Source: Gallaecimonas mangrovi (GTDB lineage: Bacteria; Pseudomonadota; Gammaproteobacteria; Enterobacterales; Gallaecimonadaceae). From it: 64,000 bases of DNA. Location of the stretch: NCBI RefSeq assembly GCF_003367375.1, contig NZ_CP031416.1, positions 3,355,501 through 3,419,500 on the forward strand, given 5' to 3'. The notes under the pieces were generated by a model that saw only the letters and a list, made by a program, of their open reading frames with translations, searched no databases and was not told the origin of the DNA. The position numbers were made by a program, and so were the translations under genes. Below, in pieces: positions 46,803 to 55,695 of the stretch. The first letter of the stretch is position 1. Every line of letters begins with the position of its first letter.

Positions 46803-47327
46803 ATGCACCCAAACTCAGTGATAGAGCTAGTCAATAGCTTTGCACTGGTGATTATTGGAGCCGCTTGGATTCTTTCTAAAGATTCCAAGCGGCTCGTATC
46901 GTTGATAATTGCAAATTATCTTATCTGGTATGCAATGGAGTTTAGTTTGACCCATTTTAAAGGGTCTATACATGTATACTCTATTGGCGATTCCTATTAT
47001 CTACTTCAAGCTTTAAGAGAAGTCATTATTTTGGCCTTCTTACTTGATGCTTGGTTTCTTAATAAAGCAAGACCTGCTTGGTGTAAGGCCTACCTAATTG
47101 TTATCAGTGTATCAATAACACTCAATGTTATTATGGCAATCGATGCTTCCACTGAAGTAGGCCATATCATTGCAGGCAAAAATGGTTTTCGTTTTATTCA
47201 CTACCAAGTAAATAGGTGGATTCCTTTCGCTGAAATAATTATTGCCTGGGGGAGCAGCAACAATGCTATTAGCCGCTTTTTTAGCCGCTGGCGCAAACCC
47301 AAGCCTGAGACTCCCCCCCCACTGTAG
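46803..47327 (+). CDS. membrane protein of unknown family, tandem copy 1
   Basis: This 174-residue protein has four or five hydrophobic segments and a basic, proline-rich tail. It is a paralog of the next gene: shared segments are ANYLIWY/ANYAAYG, ALREVIILAF/ALRELIILAF and IPFAEIIIAW/IPFAEILLAW followed by GS.N. The copy is markedly more AT-rich than its neighbour, so the two have separate histories. I do not recognise the family. Confidence 0.7.
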   Translation: MHPNSVIELVNSFALVIIGAAWILSKDSKRLVSLIIANYLIWYAMEFSLTHFKGSIHVYSIGDSYYLLQALREVIILAFLLDAWFLNKARPAWCKAYLIVISVSITLNVIMAIDASTEVGHIIAGKNGFRFIHYQVNRWIPFAEIIIAWGSSNNAISRFFSRWRKPKPETPPPL

Positions 47328-47405
47328 CGCCTCTGTTACAGGGTATTGTTGATCTCATCGAGCCGCTGTTCGACACTAGGCGTTACAGCAAACAGAGACT
47401 CGGTT

Positions 47406-47915
47406 ATGGCAGATTTTTTTAACGGCGATTATCTTAATATTTTAGCAGTGACAATGGTGCTGCTGGCCGCCGTAACCGCCCGAAAAGAAAGACGTTTACC
47501 CCTTACCATCCTGGCCAACTACGCGGCCTATGGCTTGTTGGTGTTGCTGTCAAAAGACTACGAACACAACCACTTGTTTGGTGACGACACCGTTTTTGGC
47601 CTTTGGTACCTCGTCAACGCCCTTCGCGAGCTGATCATTTTGGCCTTCGTCTTTGAGGGCATTATGAAGGCGCAGCAAGGCCGCACTCCCTTTTGGCTTT
47701 ATACCTTGGTGTTGATGGTGTCGTTATCCGCCAGCTTGCTGTTGGCCCTTTCCGACCTTACCGGTAAGCAATACCTTTGGAATATCCACATACAGGCCAT
47801 TTATTTGATTCCGTTTGCTGAAATATTGCTGGCTTGGTGGGGTAGCGACAACCCGCTACACCGGCGCTATAGCACCCGGCAAAAGCAGCAGGATGTTCAA
47901 CAGGTTGAAGCCTAA
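47406..47915 (+). CDS. membrane protein of unknown family, tandem copy 2
   Basis: This 169-residue protein has four or five hydrophobic segments and is a paralog of the preceding gene, with the ALRELIILAF and IPFAEILLAWW segments and a charged C-terminal tail. I start at ATG 47406 (MADFFNGDYLN); the longer frame adds a non-matching leader. Codon use here is like the chromosome average. A strong terminator follows. Confidence 0.7.
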   Translation: MADFFNGDYLNILAVTMVLLAAVTARKERRLPLTILANYAAYGLLVLLSKDYEHNHLFGDDTVFGLWYLVNALRELIILAFVFEGIMKAQQGRTPFWLYTLVLMVSLSASLLLALSDLTGKQYLWNIHIQAIYLIPFAEILLAWWGSDNPLHRRYSTRQKQQDVQQVEA

Positions 47916-47944
47916 AAAAACGCCGCATTAAGCGGCGTTTTTTT
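47914..47944. terminator. bidirectional rho-independent terminator
   Basis: Stem CGCCGC/GCGGCG (extended by AA/TT) with a 5-nt loop ATTAA and long A/T tracts, shared with the convergent yggN gene. Confidence 0.9.
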
Positions 47945-48719
47945 ATTGTTCAATAATCTCAACCCAGTGACTAAAGTCGTCTTTAAATTGGTTGTCTTGC
48001 TTATCTAGCACCAGCAATTGCCCACAAAGTGCATTGGCCTTTTTTTCTATGCCTTTACCCTTTTGGTTGGCAACCGCTTCAATTCGGTCGGCTTTGGCTT
48101 GAATATTATCGGCCCAGTTTTGAACATTCTCTTCAAAGCTGCCATTACCATTGCTGATGGCATCGCCAAGCTGGCTAAAGACATTGCCCATGGATTTTTG
48201 TACTGCCTTATTAATGCTGGCTTCGAAGTCTTTACCAAGAAAGTCATCACTGTCTTGGTCCCAACTGCCAGCACCGATATACCAGGTACCGTCTTCGTTA
48301 TGTAACTTGGTCTGCAATTTGGCTTTCGCTTGCGCTAAACCGGCGCTAACGTCTTTGGCGCTATCTTCGCCCAGTACGTCGGTTAGCACGCCGGTGGTAA
48401 TTTCTGAGGCCAAATCAATGGCCTCAACCCCAAGCTCGGCGGCGCTTTTAGCGCTGTCTCTAAGCCCTTGGTTAAAATCGTTCAGCTGCTGGCGCTGTTT
48501 AGCCGTTAGTGGTTGCGACTGGCCGTCAATCAACAATGTTCCACCTTGGTACTGCATCAAGGTTTTACCTGCATCGGCAACGGTAAAGCCGTTTTTTGCC
48601 ACTTTCAGGTCATGGGGCAGGCTCATCTCGCATTTTTCATCGAGGTTAAGATGCATATCCTTGGCCTGCACCAATGGTGCGACCAGCACAAGCGATAAAA
48701 GTGGAATTAGCGTCTTCAT
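47943..48719 (-). CDS. yggN: DUF2884 (YggN) family secreted protein
   Basis: This 258-residue periplasmic protein has a signal peptide (cleavage after VQA). The mature start KDMHLNLDEKCEMSLPHDLKV and the helical rest, with a late cysteine (ALCGQLLVLDKQD), match YggN. Function unknown. Its place next to trmB-mutY-yggX is the same as in E. coli, which supports the call. Confidence 0.88.
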   Translation of the reverse strand: MKTLIPLLSLVLVAPLVQAKDMHLNLDEKCEMSLPHDLKVAKNGFTVADAGKTLMQYQGGTLLIDGQSQPLTAKQRQQLNDFNQGLRDSAKSAAELGVEAIDLASEITTGVLTDVLGEDSAKDVSAGLAQAKAKLQTKLHNEDGTWYIGAGSWDQDSDDFLGKDFEASINKAVQKSMGNVFSQLGDAISNGNGSFEENVQNWADNIQAKADRIEAVANQKGKGIEKKANALCGQLLVLDKQDNQFKDDFSHWVEIIEQ

Positions 48720-48823
48720 CAGAAGCTCCTTGGCTGATTATGACAAGACATAATCAAAGTGCATGCCAATAAGAAAAGCGCAGATGAATCAAAGAGATAA
48801 AAATAAGCGTAATAGCCCCATTA

Positions 48824-48854
48824 GCGATATTCACCAGCTTTTGGCGAATATCGC
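48824..48854. repeat. inverted repeat between yggN and trmB
   Basis: Perfect 9-bp inverted repeat GCGATATTC/GAATATCGC with a 13-nt spacer, upstream of yggN and downstream of trmB. It could be an operator or a structural element; it lacks a T tract and so is not a terminator. Confidence 0.4.
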
Positions 48855-48892
48855 GGCGCGGTAAAAGGCCAGGGTTCAAGGGAAGCGGCGAT

Positions 48893-48930
48893 AAAAAAAG
48901 CGCAACTACAGAGCCTGTAAATGCGCTTTT
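48893..48930 (-). terminator. terminator after trmB
   Basis: AAAAGCGCA (48896-48904) pairs with TGCGCTTTT (48922-48930), with an inner TACAG/CTGTA stem, and an A tract on the plus strand that becomes a T run on the minus strand after trmB. Confidence 0.75.
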
Positions 48931-48943
48931 GGGGCGAATTGCT

Positions 48944-49648
48944 TTATGCGGTGCGTTCGAACATTAAATCCCAAACACCATGACCAAGGCGCTCACCACG
49001 GGCTTCAAATTTGGTTTTAGGGCGATGTTCTGGCCGCGGCATGTAATCACCGCTGGGCGACTGGTTTTTATAACCGGGAGCAGCGCTCATGACGTCCAGC
49101 ATATGTTCGGCATAGTTTTCCCAATCGGTCGCCATATGAAAAACGCCTCCAATGGCCAGTTTTTTACGCAGACTCTCGGCAAATTCCAGCTGCACAATAC
49201 GGCGCTTATGATGGCGTTTTTTATGCCAGGGATCGGGGAAGAACAACTGCAAGCGATGCAGGCTGCCATCGGCAATGTTGTCGGCCAACACTTCTACCGC
49301 GTCATGCTCGAATACCCGCAAGTTAGTGACTCCGGCCTCGCTGGCCGCCATTAGACAGGCACCAACCCCCGGTTTATGCACCTCGATACCGATAAAATTA
49401 AGCTCAGGAGCAGCACCCGCCATTTCAACCAGGCTTTTACCCATGCCAAAGCCAATTTCCAGCACCACAGGCTGGTTGTTGCCAAAGACCTTTTCAAAAT
49501 CCAGCAGCCCCATGCCATGCTCTAAGCCCATGCTGGGCCAATGATTATCCAAGGCTTGTGCTTGGCCTTTGGTCAGCCGCCCTTCGCGGCGCACAAAGCT
49601 TCGGATCTTACGCAGATAAGGCGCATTTTCGGCATTTTGCTCGGACAT
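48944..49648 (-). CDS. trmB: tRNA (guanosine(46)-N7)-methyltransferase
   Basis: This 234-residue SAM-dependent enzyme methylates G46 of the tRNA variable loop. The SAM motif is [15 protein letters not shown], and [17 protein letters not shown] is the family signature. I start at ATG 49648 with AGGAG upstream; the longer frame would run into the mutY start region. It is divergent from mutY, with 71 bp between start codons. Confidence 0.95.
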   Translation of the reverse strand: MSEQNAENAPYLRKIRSFVRREGRLTKGQAQALDNHWPSMGLEHGMGLLDFEKVFGNNQPVVLEIGFGMGKSLVEMAGAAPELNFIGIEVHKPGVGACLMAASEAGVTNLRVFEHDAVEVLADNIADGSLHRLQLFFPDPWHKKRHHKRRIVQLEFAESLRKKLAIGGVFHMATDWENYAEHMLDVMSAAPGYKNQSPSGDYMPRPEHRPKTKFEARGERLGHGVWDLMFERTA

Positions 49649-49719
49649 CTGAGGCTCCTGTGTTTTGGGGCGGGCATTATCGCTACAATACCGGCCTATT
49701 TCCAGACAGAAGATCGCCA

Positions 49720-50766
49720 ATGAGCTTTGCTGAGCGGGTGGTAGCGTGGTACCACCAACATGGCCGCAAAACCCTGCCCTGGCAGCAGCATAAAACCCCT
49801 TACAAAGTATGGGTGTCAGAAATTATGCTGCAACAAACCCAGGTTGCTACCGTTATCCCCTATTTTGCGCGTTTTATGGCGCGCTTTCCCGATGTGGTGG
49901 CGCTGGCAGACGCTCCCCAGGATGAAGTGCTGCACCATTGGACCGGCCTTGGCTACTATGCCCGCGCCCGCAATCTGCATAAGGCAGCCCAACAAATACG
50001 TGACCAACACGGCGGCCATTTCCCTGAGCGTATTGACGAAGTGCAAGCGCTGCCCGGTATCGGCCGTTCAACAGCAGGCGCTGTGCTGTCGTTGTCCTTG
50101 GGGCAAGACCTCGCCATTTTGGACGGCAACGTCAAACGGGTATTGGCCAGGCACCAGCAAGTTGAAGGCTGGCCAGGCAACAAAAAGGTGCACGATAAGC
50201 TCTGGGAAATCACCGAAGCCCTAACTCCCAGCAAAGAAGTGACTGCCTACAACCAGGCGATGATGGACTTGGGCGCCATGATTTGCACACGTTCAAAGCC
50301 CAAGTGCGAGCTTTGCCCGGTGGCCGAAGATTGCGGGGCCCGCCAAACCGGTCGCCAAAGTGACTACCCCGGTAAAAAGCCGAAAAAAACACTACCGGTA
50401 CGCAGCAGCACTTTTTTGCTCCTTAAAAAGGCGGGCGAGATATGGCTACAGCAGCGGCCGCCATCAGGGCTTTGGGGCGGACTTTACTGCCCGCCAGAAG
50501 TAGATACTGCTGATATTGGTGACTGGCTTGAACAGCAGCAACTGCTGGCCAACCGCCAGCAGGCCTTAGCGCCATTTCGCCACACCTTTAGCCATTTTCA
50601 TCTCGACATTACCCCTATTTTGTTGGAAGTAGAGGCGCTACCCGGTGGCGGCGTTATGGAAGCAAGCCAAGGGCTTTGGTATAACTTGGCGCGGCCGCCG
50701 GCCGTGGGTTTAGCCGCCCCAACAACCAAGCTTTTGAATATATTGAAAAACGAGGACAGCCAATGA
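49720..50766 (+). CDS. mutY: adenine DNA glycosylase
   Basis: This 348-residue enzyme removes A opposite 8-oxoG. It shows [12 protein letters not shown], the helix-hairpin-helix [15 protein letters not shown] with the catalytic aspartate in [12 protein letters not shown], the iron-sulfur cluster spacing C-x6-C-x2-C-x5-C ([18 protein letters not shown]) and a NUDIX-like 8-oxoG-recognition C-terminal domain ([20 protein letters not shown]). I start at ATG 49720 (MSFAERVV). It overlaps yggX by 4 nt. Confidence 0.95.
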   Translation: MSFAERVVAWYHQHGRKTLPWQQHKTPYKVWVSEIMLQQTQVATVIPYFARFMARFPDVVALADAPQDEVLHHWTGLGYYARARNLHKAAQQIRDQHGGHFPERIDEVQALPGIGRSTAGAVLSLSLGQDLAILDGNVKRVLARHQQVEGWPGNKKVHDKLWEITEALTPSKEVTAYNQAMMDLGAMICTRSKPKCELCPVAEDCGARQTGRQSDYPGKKPKKTLPVRSSTFLLLKKAGEIWLQQRPPSGLWGGLYCPPEVDTADIGDWLEQQQLLANRQQALAPFRHTFSHFHLDITPILLEVEALPGGGVMEASQGLWYNLARPPAVGLAAPTTKLLNILKNEDSQ

Positions 50767-51035
50767 GCCGCACCGTATTTTGTGCCCACTTAAAAAAAGA
50801 GGCTGAAGGCTTAGATTTTCAGCTTTACCCCGGCGAGCTGGGCAAACGTATCTTTGACAATATTTCCAAGGAAGCTTGGGCGGCATGGCAGAAAAAACAA
50901 ACCATGCTGATCAACGAAAAGAAACTGAACATGATGGACCCAGAACACCGCAAGTTTTTGGAAGGCGCCATGACCGACTTTCTTTTTGAAGGCAAAGACC
51001 CACAAATTGAAGGTTATACGCCACCCGAAGCCTGA
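50763..51035 (+). CDS. yggX: oxidative damage protection / Fe(II) trafficking protein
   Basis: This 90-residue protein protects iron-sulfur clusters and helps iron traffic. The conserved C7 lies in [17 protein letters not shown], and the [18 protein letters not shown] helix is typical. It overlaps mutY by ATGA, the same coupling as in E. coli and fitting for two oxidative-damage functions. Confidence 0.96.
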   Translation: MSRTVFCAHLKKEAEGLDFQLYPGELGKRIFDNISKEAWAAWQKKQTMLINEKKLNMMDPEHRKFLEGAMTDFLFEGKDPQIEGYTPPEA

Positions 51036-51094
51036 AGATTGCTCAGGCTTTAAGCAAACAGTCTGAAGGCCGGTGAAAAGCCAGCTCAGGCTGG

Positions 51095-51123
51095 TTGACT
51101 TGCTAGGTAAAGATCTATTTAAT
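51095..51123 (+). promoter_or_regulatory. promoter of the Phe-Thr-Phe tRNA cluster
   Basis: TTGACT (51095-51100) and TTTAAT (51118-51123) with exact 17-nt spacing, followed by a GC-rich discriminator and the first tRNA 12 nt downstream. Confidence 0.75.
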
Positions 51124-51134
51124 TAGCGCCCGTT

Positions 51135-51210
51135 GCCTCGATAGCTCAGTCGGTAGAGCAGCGGATTGAAAATCCGCGTGTCGCTGGTTCGATTCCGGCT
51201 CGAGGCACCA
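51135..51210 (+). tRNA. tRNA-Phe (GAA), copy 1
   Basis: 76 nt with encoded CCA. Acceptor stem GCCTCGA/TCGAGGC, anticodon stem-loop GCGGA-TTGAAAA-TCCGC, anticodon GAA. Identical to the copy at 51380-51455. Confidence 0.97.
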
Positions 51211-51294
51211 TAGATTTTTAAAAGATAAGGTCGAGTATCTTGTCTGAGGTCAGAATTTTAAGATAAATTACTGACCCTAAAGCCAGTTTTGGTT

Positions 51295-51370
<76 letters not shown>

Positions 51371-51379
51371 CTTAAATTT

Positions 51380-51455
51380 GCCTCGATAGCTCAGTCGGTA
51401 GAGCAGCGGATTGAAAATCCGCGTGTCGCTGGTTCGATTCCGGCTCGAGGCACCA
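51380..51455 (+). tRNA. tRNA-Phe (GAA), copy 2
   Basis: Identical in sequence to copy 1, 76 nt including CCA, 9 nt after the tRNA-Thr gene. Its last 17 nt plus 2 more bases recur at 51589-51607. Confidence 0.97.
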
Positions 51456-51462
51456 TATTAGA

Positions 51463-51491
51463 AACCCAGCTTCGGCTGGGTTTTCTTTTTT
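51463..51491 (+). terminator. terminator of the Phe-Thr-Phe tRNA cluster
   Basis: Stem AACCCAGC/GCTGGGTT with a TTCG tetraloop, followed by a long T-rich run. Confidence 0.88.
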
Positions 51492-51500
51492 TTAGCCGTC

Positions 51501-51588
51501 ATCGAACGCGTTCGATTGTCAGGTCCTTCCCTGGACCTGACCCTTCGGGCCATCGCCAGCGATGTCCCAAAATGCTCCGGCATTTTGG
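51501..51588. repeat. cluster of four packed hairpins
   Basis: Four inverted repeats with almost no gap: the perfect palindrome ATCGAACGCGTTCGAT (51501-51516); TCAGGTCC/GGACCTGA (51519-51540); GGGCCATCGC/GCGATGTCCC with one mismatch (51547-51568); CCAAAATGC/GCATTTTGG (51567-51588). The block is bounded on the right by a copy of the tRNA-Phe 3' end. No ORF is likely in it. It looks like a small mobile or structured element next to the tRNA. Confidence 0.6.
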
Positions 51589-51607
51589 TCCGGCTCGAGG
51601 CACCATA
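51589..51607 (+). repeat. duplicated tRNA-Phe 3' end (att-like)
   Basis: The 19 nt tccggctcgaggcaccata here match 51439-51457 exactly, which is the T-arm end, acceptor strand and CCA of the second tRNA-Phe plus two bases. Repeats of a tRNA 3' end are typical of integrase attachment sites or of partial tRNA gene duplication. The rest of a tRNA is absent. Confidence 0.7.
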
Positions 51608-51611
51608 AAAG

Positions 51612-51642
51612 AAAAGCCCTGGTCGCAAGACCGGGGCTTTTT
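51612..51642. terminator. bidirectional terminator
   Basis: Stem AAAAGCCCTGGTC/GACCGGGGCTTTT (one T-G pair) with a GCAA tetraloop. It ends the minus-strand deacylase-like gene (stop at 51665) and any read-through from the tRNA side. Confidence 0.82.
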
Positions 51643-51664
51643 GTTATCGGCAGGCCTGCTATTT

Positions 51665-52171
51665 TTAGTCCCGAACGGGTACCGGTAACAGCTGCAGCTG
51701 ATACCCCAAATGCTGACAAAAACGCTTAACACCGGCTGGGCTAATCACCAAGGTTTGCGTCGACACCAGCGGGTGGCACTGAAAATCATCCCCTTGCCAT
51801 AAGCCTTCATCAACCCAAAGACGAACGGCCCGCTCGCGGTCATTGATAAGCGCCAGTAACGATACCGCGCCGGGCTTTACGCCAAGGTATTTTTCTAACC
51901 GCTCAGGTGAGGCAAACCCCAAGCGAGACAAACCAGTTTGCTTAGAAAGGGCTTTAAGGTCGACCTGCTTGTGGGCTGGTACCAGTAGCAACACATGCTT
52001 CTTACCGTAGTTGTCTCTTAAAAAAAGGTTTTTGATACGTTGACCGGGCCGGACAACACCAAGCTTGTCTGCCGCCTGGCAGTCGGTAAGAGGTGGGTGG
52101 TCAATTTGCTCAAAGGTGATGTCTAAAGCAGCCAGCAGCGCCTTGGGGCCACAGTCTTCATTTAGGGGCAT
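51665..52171 (-). CDS. prolyl-tRNA synthetase-associated (YbaK/ProX-like) deacylase
   Basis: This 168-residue protein has the YbaK/aa-tRNA-editing fold of the PrdX/ProX group, which hydrolyses mischarged Ala-tRNA(Pro). Family features: a C-terminal stretch VDEGLWQGDDFQCHPLVSTQTLVISPAGVKRF and the PGAVSLLALIND active-site segment. Free-standing trans-editing factor, cytoplasmic. It ends in a strong terminator next to the tRNA cluster. Exact subclass (ProXp-ala or PrdX) is not decided by eye. Confidence 0.85.
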   Translation of the reverse strand: MPLNEDCGPKALLAALDITFEQIDHPPLTDCQAADKLGVVRPGQRIKNLFLRDNYGKKHVLLLVPAHKQVDLKALSKQTGLSRLGFASPERLEKYLGVKPGAVSLLALINDRERAVRLWVDEGLWQGDDFQCHPLVSTQTLVISPAGVKRFCQHLGYQLQLLPVPVRD

Positions 52172-52407
52172 TCCCCCTCCATACGGTTAAATGCTCGCAA
52201 CATAGCGCCCTGACAGTGGTTATCAATTATCTGGGGTTTAAGCCACTTGATGATGCGCAAAGCGTTATCATCCAATACAGCAACATGGCCATTGATTACC
52301 TACCCAACACTGCAGTTTTAACGTGCTAGCAAGGGTTGATGCTAATGTCAGGCTTAAACATTGCCATTTCACAACAATACGTTATGCCCGTTTCAAAGAG
52401 AAACACC

Positions 52408-53295
52408 ATGGTCATTGAAAACACGCCTTCCTTATTTTTAGGGATCGACGGTGGCGGCAGTAAATGCCGAGCCTTACTCTGTGATGCCAAGGGGCAACCT
52501 TTATCAAAAAGCTTGGCAGGGCCAGCTAATGCAAACCAGGACTTAAAAGGTGCTTGTCAGGCGTTAACGCTATGCGCTGAAGCCGCACTTGATGCTGCCG
52601 GCCTTTCGCTGTCTTATTTGAAGTATCTGCATGTGGGCGCAGGTCTTGCTGGCATGAATGTGCCAGCAACCGTTGCCGCAATGAAAAACTGGAGTCATCC
52701 CTTTGCCGGCCTTTACCTGACCACAGACTTGCACATAGCCAGTCTTGGCGCCCATAACGGCGAAGATGGTGCCGTCATTATCACCGGCACAGGTTCAGCG
52801 GGGTTTTCCAAATCGGGTTCGCAGCGCCTTATGTTAGGCGGCTATGGTCTGCAATTGGGAGACCAAGGAGGAGGTGCCTGGCTGGGCCTTGAGGCCGTAA
52901 AAGCAAGCCTTTTGGCAAGTGATGGCATTGGCCCTGACACCGCCTTAACGGACGCATTTGAGGAAGTATTGGGGCGCGGCGGCAGTTTGGCCATCATGGA
53001 CAACTTCATCGGTCAGACATCCGCCACCTTTGCCAAATATGCCCCCATGGTCTTTTCCCTGGCTGACCAAGGCGACCGGGTTGCGTTGGCGCTGGTCAGC
53101 CAAGGCGCTCAATACCTGCAAGCAATGGCAACCAAGCTAACCGCTATTGGCCCGGTCAAATTAGCCATGATTGGTGGCCTTGCCGCCAAATGGCAACCCA
53201 GGCTTTCAGCTGACATTCGTGAAAAGCTTGTCGACAGCGTTAGCTCTCCAGAACAGGGCGCCATTTATTTTGCGCGCCAACAAGCCAAAGTTTAG
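52408..53295 (+). CDS. BadF/BadG/BcrA/BcrD-type ATPase, probable N-acetylglucosamine/glucosamine kinase
   Basis: This 295-residue ASKHA-fold kinase has phosphate motif LGIDGGGSKCRALL at the start, TDLHIASLGAHNGEDGAVIITGTGSAGF in the middle, then GDQGGGAWLGLEAV and AMIGGLA. This matches GlcNAc/GlcN kinases used in chitin or chitosan catabolism. I start at ATG 52408 (AAGAG upstream, MVIENTPS), dropping 24 residues of the longest frame. No chitinase or transporter is adjacent. It overlaps the convergent EAL gene's stop by 4 nt. Confidence 0.82.
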   Translation: MVIENTPSLFLGIDGGGSKCRALLCDAKGQPLSKSLAGPANANQDLKGACQALTLCAEAALDAAGLSLSYLKYLHVGAGLAGMNVPATVAAMKNWSHPFAGLYLTTDLHIASLGAHNGEDGAVIITGTGSAGFSKSGSQRLMLGGYGLQLGDQGGGAWLGLEAVKASLLASDGIGPDTALTDAFEEVLGRGGSLAIMDNFIGQTSATFAKYAPMVFSLADQGDRVALALVSQGAQYLQAMATKLTAIGPVKLAMIGGLAAKWQPRLSADIREKLVDSVSSPEQGAIYFARQQAKV

Positions 53296-55658
53296 CCGGG
53301 GCTTTTTTTCTGACGAACAATGGCTGGCCACGGCAGCAGTACGGTATTTTGCTGCAGGCGAATCAACTGCGCCTCGCTAACCGGTTCCCCCAGCAACATG
53401 CCTTGGCCAATATCGCAACCGGCTTGCTGTAGCCATTGCAACTGCTGAGTATTTTCAATGCCTTCAGCAACCACCTCACCACCCAGGTTATGCACTAGGG
53501 AGATAAGGCTTTTAACGATTTGATCGATGGTGCTGTCTTTACCCAGCTCCTGGGTAAAGCTTTTATCGACCTTAACCACATCAAACGGCAGTTTATGCAG
53601 GTAGCTCAGTGAGGAATAACCGGTACCAAAGTCATCAATAGCGATTTTCACGCCCAGTGCTTTCAGGGCTTGCAGAGACGACATGGCATTTTGGAAATGG
53701 TCCACCAGGCTCGACTCGGTCACTTCCACTTCTAACTGGTAACTCTCAATGTGGTGGCGTTTTAAGGCCGCTTCCACAAAGGTTGGCAAGCTCGCATCTA
53801 AAAATTGCCGGCACGCCAAATTCACCGCCAACCGGCATTCCTTGCCTTCCCGAGCTTGCATACGGCTGAGAATAGAAAGCGCCTCTTCAATGATCCAATA
53901 GCCAAGCTCGATGATCCGATCGGTGTTTTCCAGCTGCGGAATAAACGCCTGCGGGGAGACCAACCCCCGGGTGGGATGATGCCAACGAACCAAGGCCTCG
54001 TAACCGGCACTACTGCCATCACTTAAGTGGCACTTTGGCTGCAAGTACAGTTCAAACTGCTGCAATTTCAGCGCATTATCCAGGTCTCTTTCCAAAGCAA
54101 TACGTGAATTCAGGCGGTCTTCCATGTTGTCGTTGAAAAAGCTTTGGGACAGATTATTTTCTTTGGCGTGATGCAGTGCCAAGTCGGCACGGCGTAATAA
54201 TTCCTGGGCTGATATCTGTTCATCTTTTACCTGCGCTACGCCTAATACTGCCGAGATTTGACATTGGCTATTGGCCAACATCAAAGGCGGTTCTAAATGC
54301 CAGTGCAGCTGTTGCAATAGCAGCCTGAGCCGCTCTTTTTCCCGGTAACGCATGACCACAACAAATTTATCGCCACTAAAACGGCCAAGGCAGTGGCAGG
54401 TACCGGCAACTTCTTGCAAACGGTTGGCAATGCCTTTTAAAAGCAGGTCCCCCTTGTCGTAACCAAGGCTGTCATTTATGGCTTTAAATTGCTGAATATC
54501 TACAAAAATAACCGCCAAAATATCGCCTTCGCTATGGCTAAGCAGCAGTGCAATTTTTTCTTCTAGGTGGTGGCGGTTAGCAAGGCCGGTTAATTCATCA
54601 AACCGCAGCTGATATTCCAGTAATTCGAGCTGACTTTGCATCTGCGTTTGCACTTGCTGAAACTGGCCCGCCAATTCAAAGGTCTCAAACTGCAAATGAT
54701 CAACTTCATCCCGGCACCATTTAGCTTCGCTAAAACTCACCTGCCGCGGCGCATTGGCTAATAATTGCAGTTGTTGGCGATGCCGGTTAAGCCGTTGAAC
54801 AATTAGCCAAACCCACCACGCTAGCAACAGGCATAAAACAAAAATAACGGGACTGGCCAGCCACAACAAAAAATGCTGCTGGCGGGTGGCAAAGGTAGTG
54901 AAAGGGCTGATATCAGCAGCAACTAACAGCCCCCCGGCGGCGAGTTGGTGCAGCGGCTGCCACCATAAAATTTTATTGCCTTCGAGCCGCTGACTGGCAA
55001 ATGGCTCGGTTGCAGATACTTGCGTCAGTAAGCCGGTAAAGTCGCTGCCAAGGGCGGTTTCTGCCACGCCCATGCCCCAGACGCTTTCGCCTTTTCCTGG
55101 CCTTAGCATCATCAGCCCAAAGCCGGTGCTTTGATGTATTTTTTCAATAACTGGCGCCAAGGGCAAAAACAGCCCCAGCGCTAAGCCATCCTTTAACGGC
55201 AGCAGCATCTGTTGGAAGCAGCGCTCACGGCAAACCAGCCGAGAAGAGGTTTTGTTATGATGCGGCCAACCACCTTGCTCGCCTTGTTCAACCAGCATTT
55301 GCTGGCCATGACGGAGCATTACGCCCTGGCTGTGAAGGTCCCTTGCAAACAGCGGTAAAACGGCCAGCAGACGCTCTTTGGAAACAGCGCCTTGGCCAAG
55401 CTGTGCTTGCACAATTTGGCTGGCATTTTGGCGCTGAACCACCAGCTCGGCATTGAATTGGCGAATAAGGCCGGCCTGGAACTGTTGCTCTAGCACCGAT
55501 TGCAGCTGTTGCTGTTGGTTGTTATGCCAGGCCCACAGCGACACCAGCATCGCAACAGCAACCGGTATCATGACCAAAAGCAATTTAAGGTAAAGACTCA
55601 CAAACGGCTTTTTAGCGGAGCCTGAGGCAATTTGGGAAAGCGGCTGGAATGTGGCCAC
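53292..55658 (-). CDS. membrane GGDEF-EAL protein, GGDEF degenerate
   Basis: This roughly 788-residue protein has an N-terminal transmembrane helix, a large periplasmic region (to about residue 245), a second transmembrane helix, a GGDEF domain with the site reduced to SGDKF, and a C-terminal EAL domain. The EAL domain keeps EALVRW, EVTESS, DDFGTGYSSLSYL, KVDKSF and AEGIE, so it is likely an active cyclic-di-GMP phosphodiesterase. I favour GTG 55658, which has GGGAGG upstream, over GTG 55679 whose first codons form that site. A palindromic promoter region separates it from rsmC. Confidence 0.88.
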   Translation of the reverse strand: MATFQPLSQIASGSAKKPFVSLYLKLLLVMIPVAVAMLVSLWAWHNNQQQQLQSVLEQQFQAGLIRQFNAELVVQRQNASQIVQAQLGQGAVSKERLLAVLPLFARDLHSQGVMLRHGQQMLVEQGEQGGWPHHNKTSSRLVCRERCFQQMLLPLKDGLALGLFLPLAPVIEKIHQSTGFGLMMLRPGKGESVWGMGVAETALGSDFTGLLTQVSATEPFASQRLEGNKILWWQPLHQLAAGGLLVAADISPFTTFATRQQHFLLWLASPVIFVLCLLLAWWVWLIVQRLNRHRQQLQLLANAPRQVSFSEAKWCRDEVDHLQFETFELAGQFQQVQTQMQSQLELLEYQLRFDELTGLANRHHLEEKIALLLSHSEGDILAVIFVDIQQFKAINDSLGYDKGDLLLKGIANRLQEVAGTCHCLGRFSGDKFVVVMRYREKERLRLLLQQLHWHLEPPLMLANSQCQISAVLGVAQVKDEQISAQELLRRADLALHHAKENNLSQSFFNDNMEDRLNSRIALERDLDNALKLQQFELYLQPKCHLSDGSSAGYEALVRWHHPTRGLVSPQAFIPQLENTDRIIELGYWIIEEALSILSRMQAREGKECRLAVNLACRQFLDASLPTFVEAALKRHHIESYQLEVEVTESSLVDHFQNAMSSLQALKALGVKIAIDDFGTGYSSLSYLHKLPFDVVKVDKSFTQELGKDSTIDQIVKSLISLVHNLGGEVVAEGIENTQQLQWLQQAGCDIGQGMLLGEPVSEAQLIRLQQNTVLLPWPAIVRQKKSPG

Positions 55659-55695
55659 AGAATAATGCCTCCCTGGCACTAGATGTCCGTTTTTG

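Noticed and set aside
51589..51607. A fourth tRNA in the Phe-Thr-Phe cluster
   Set aside because: Only the 3' end is present; there is no D-arm, anticodon arm or 5' acceptor strand upstream.
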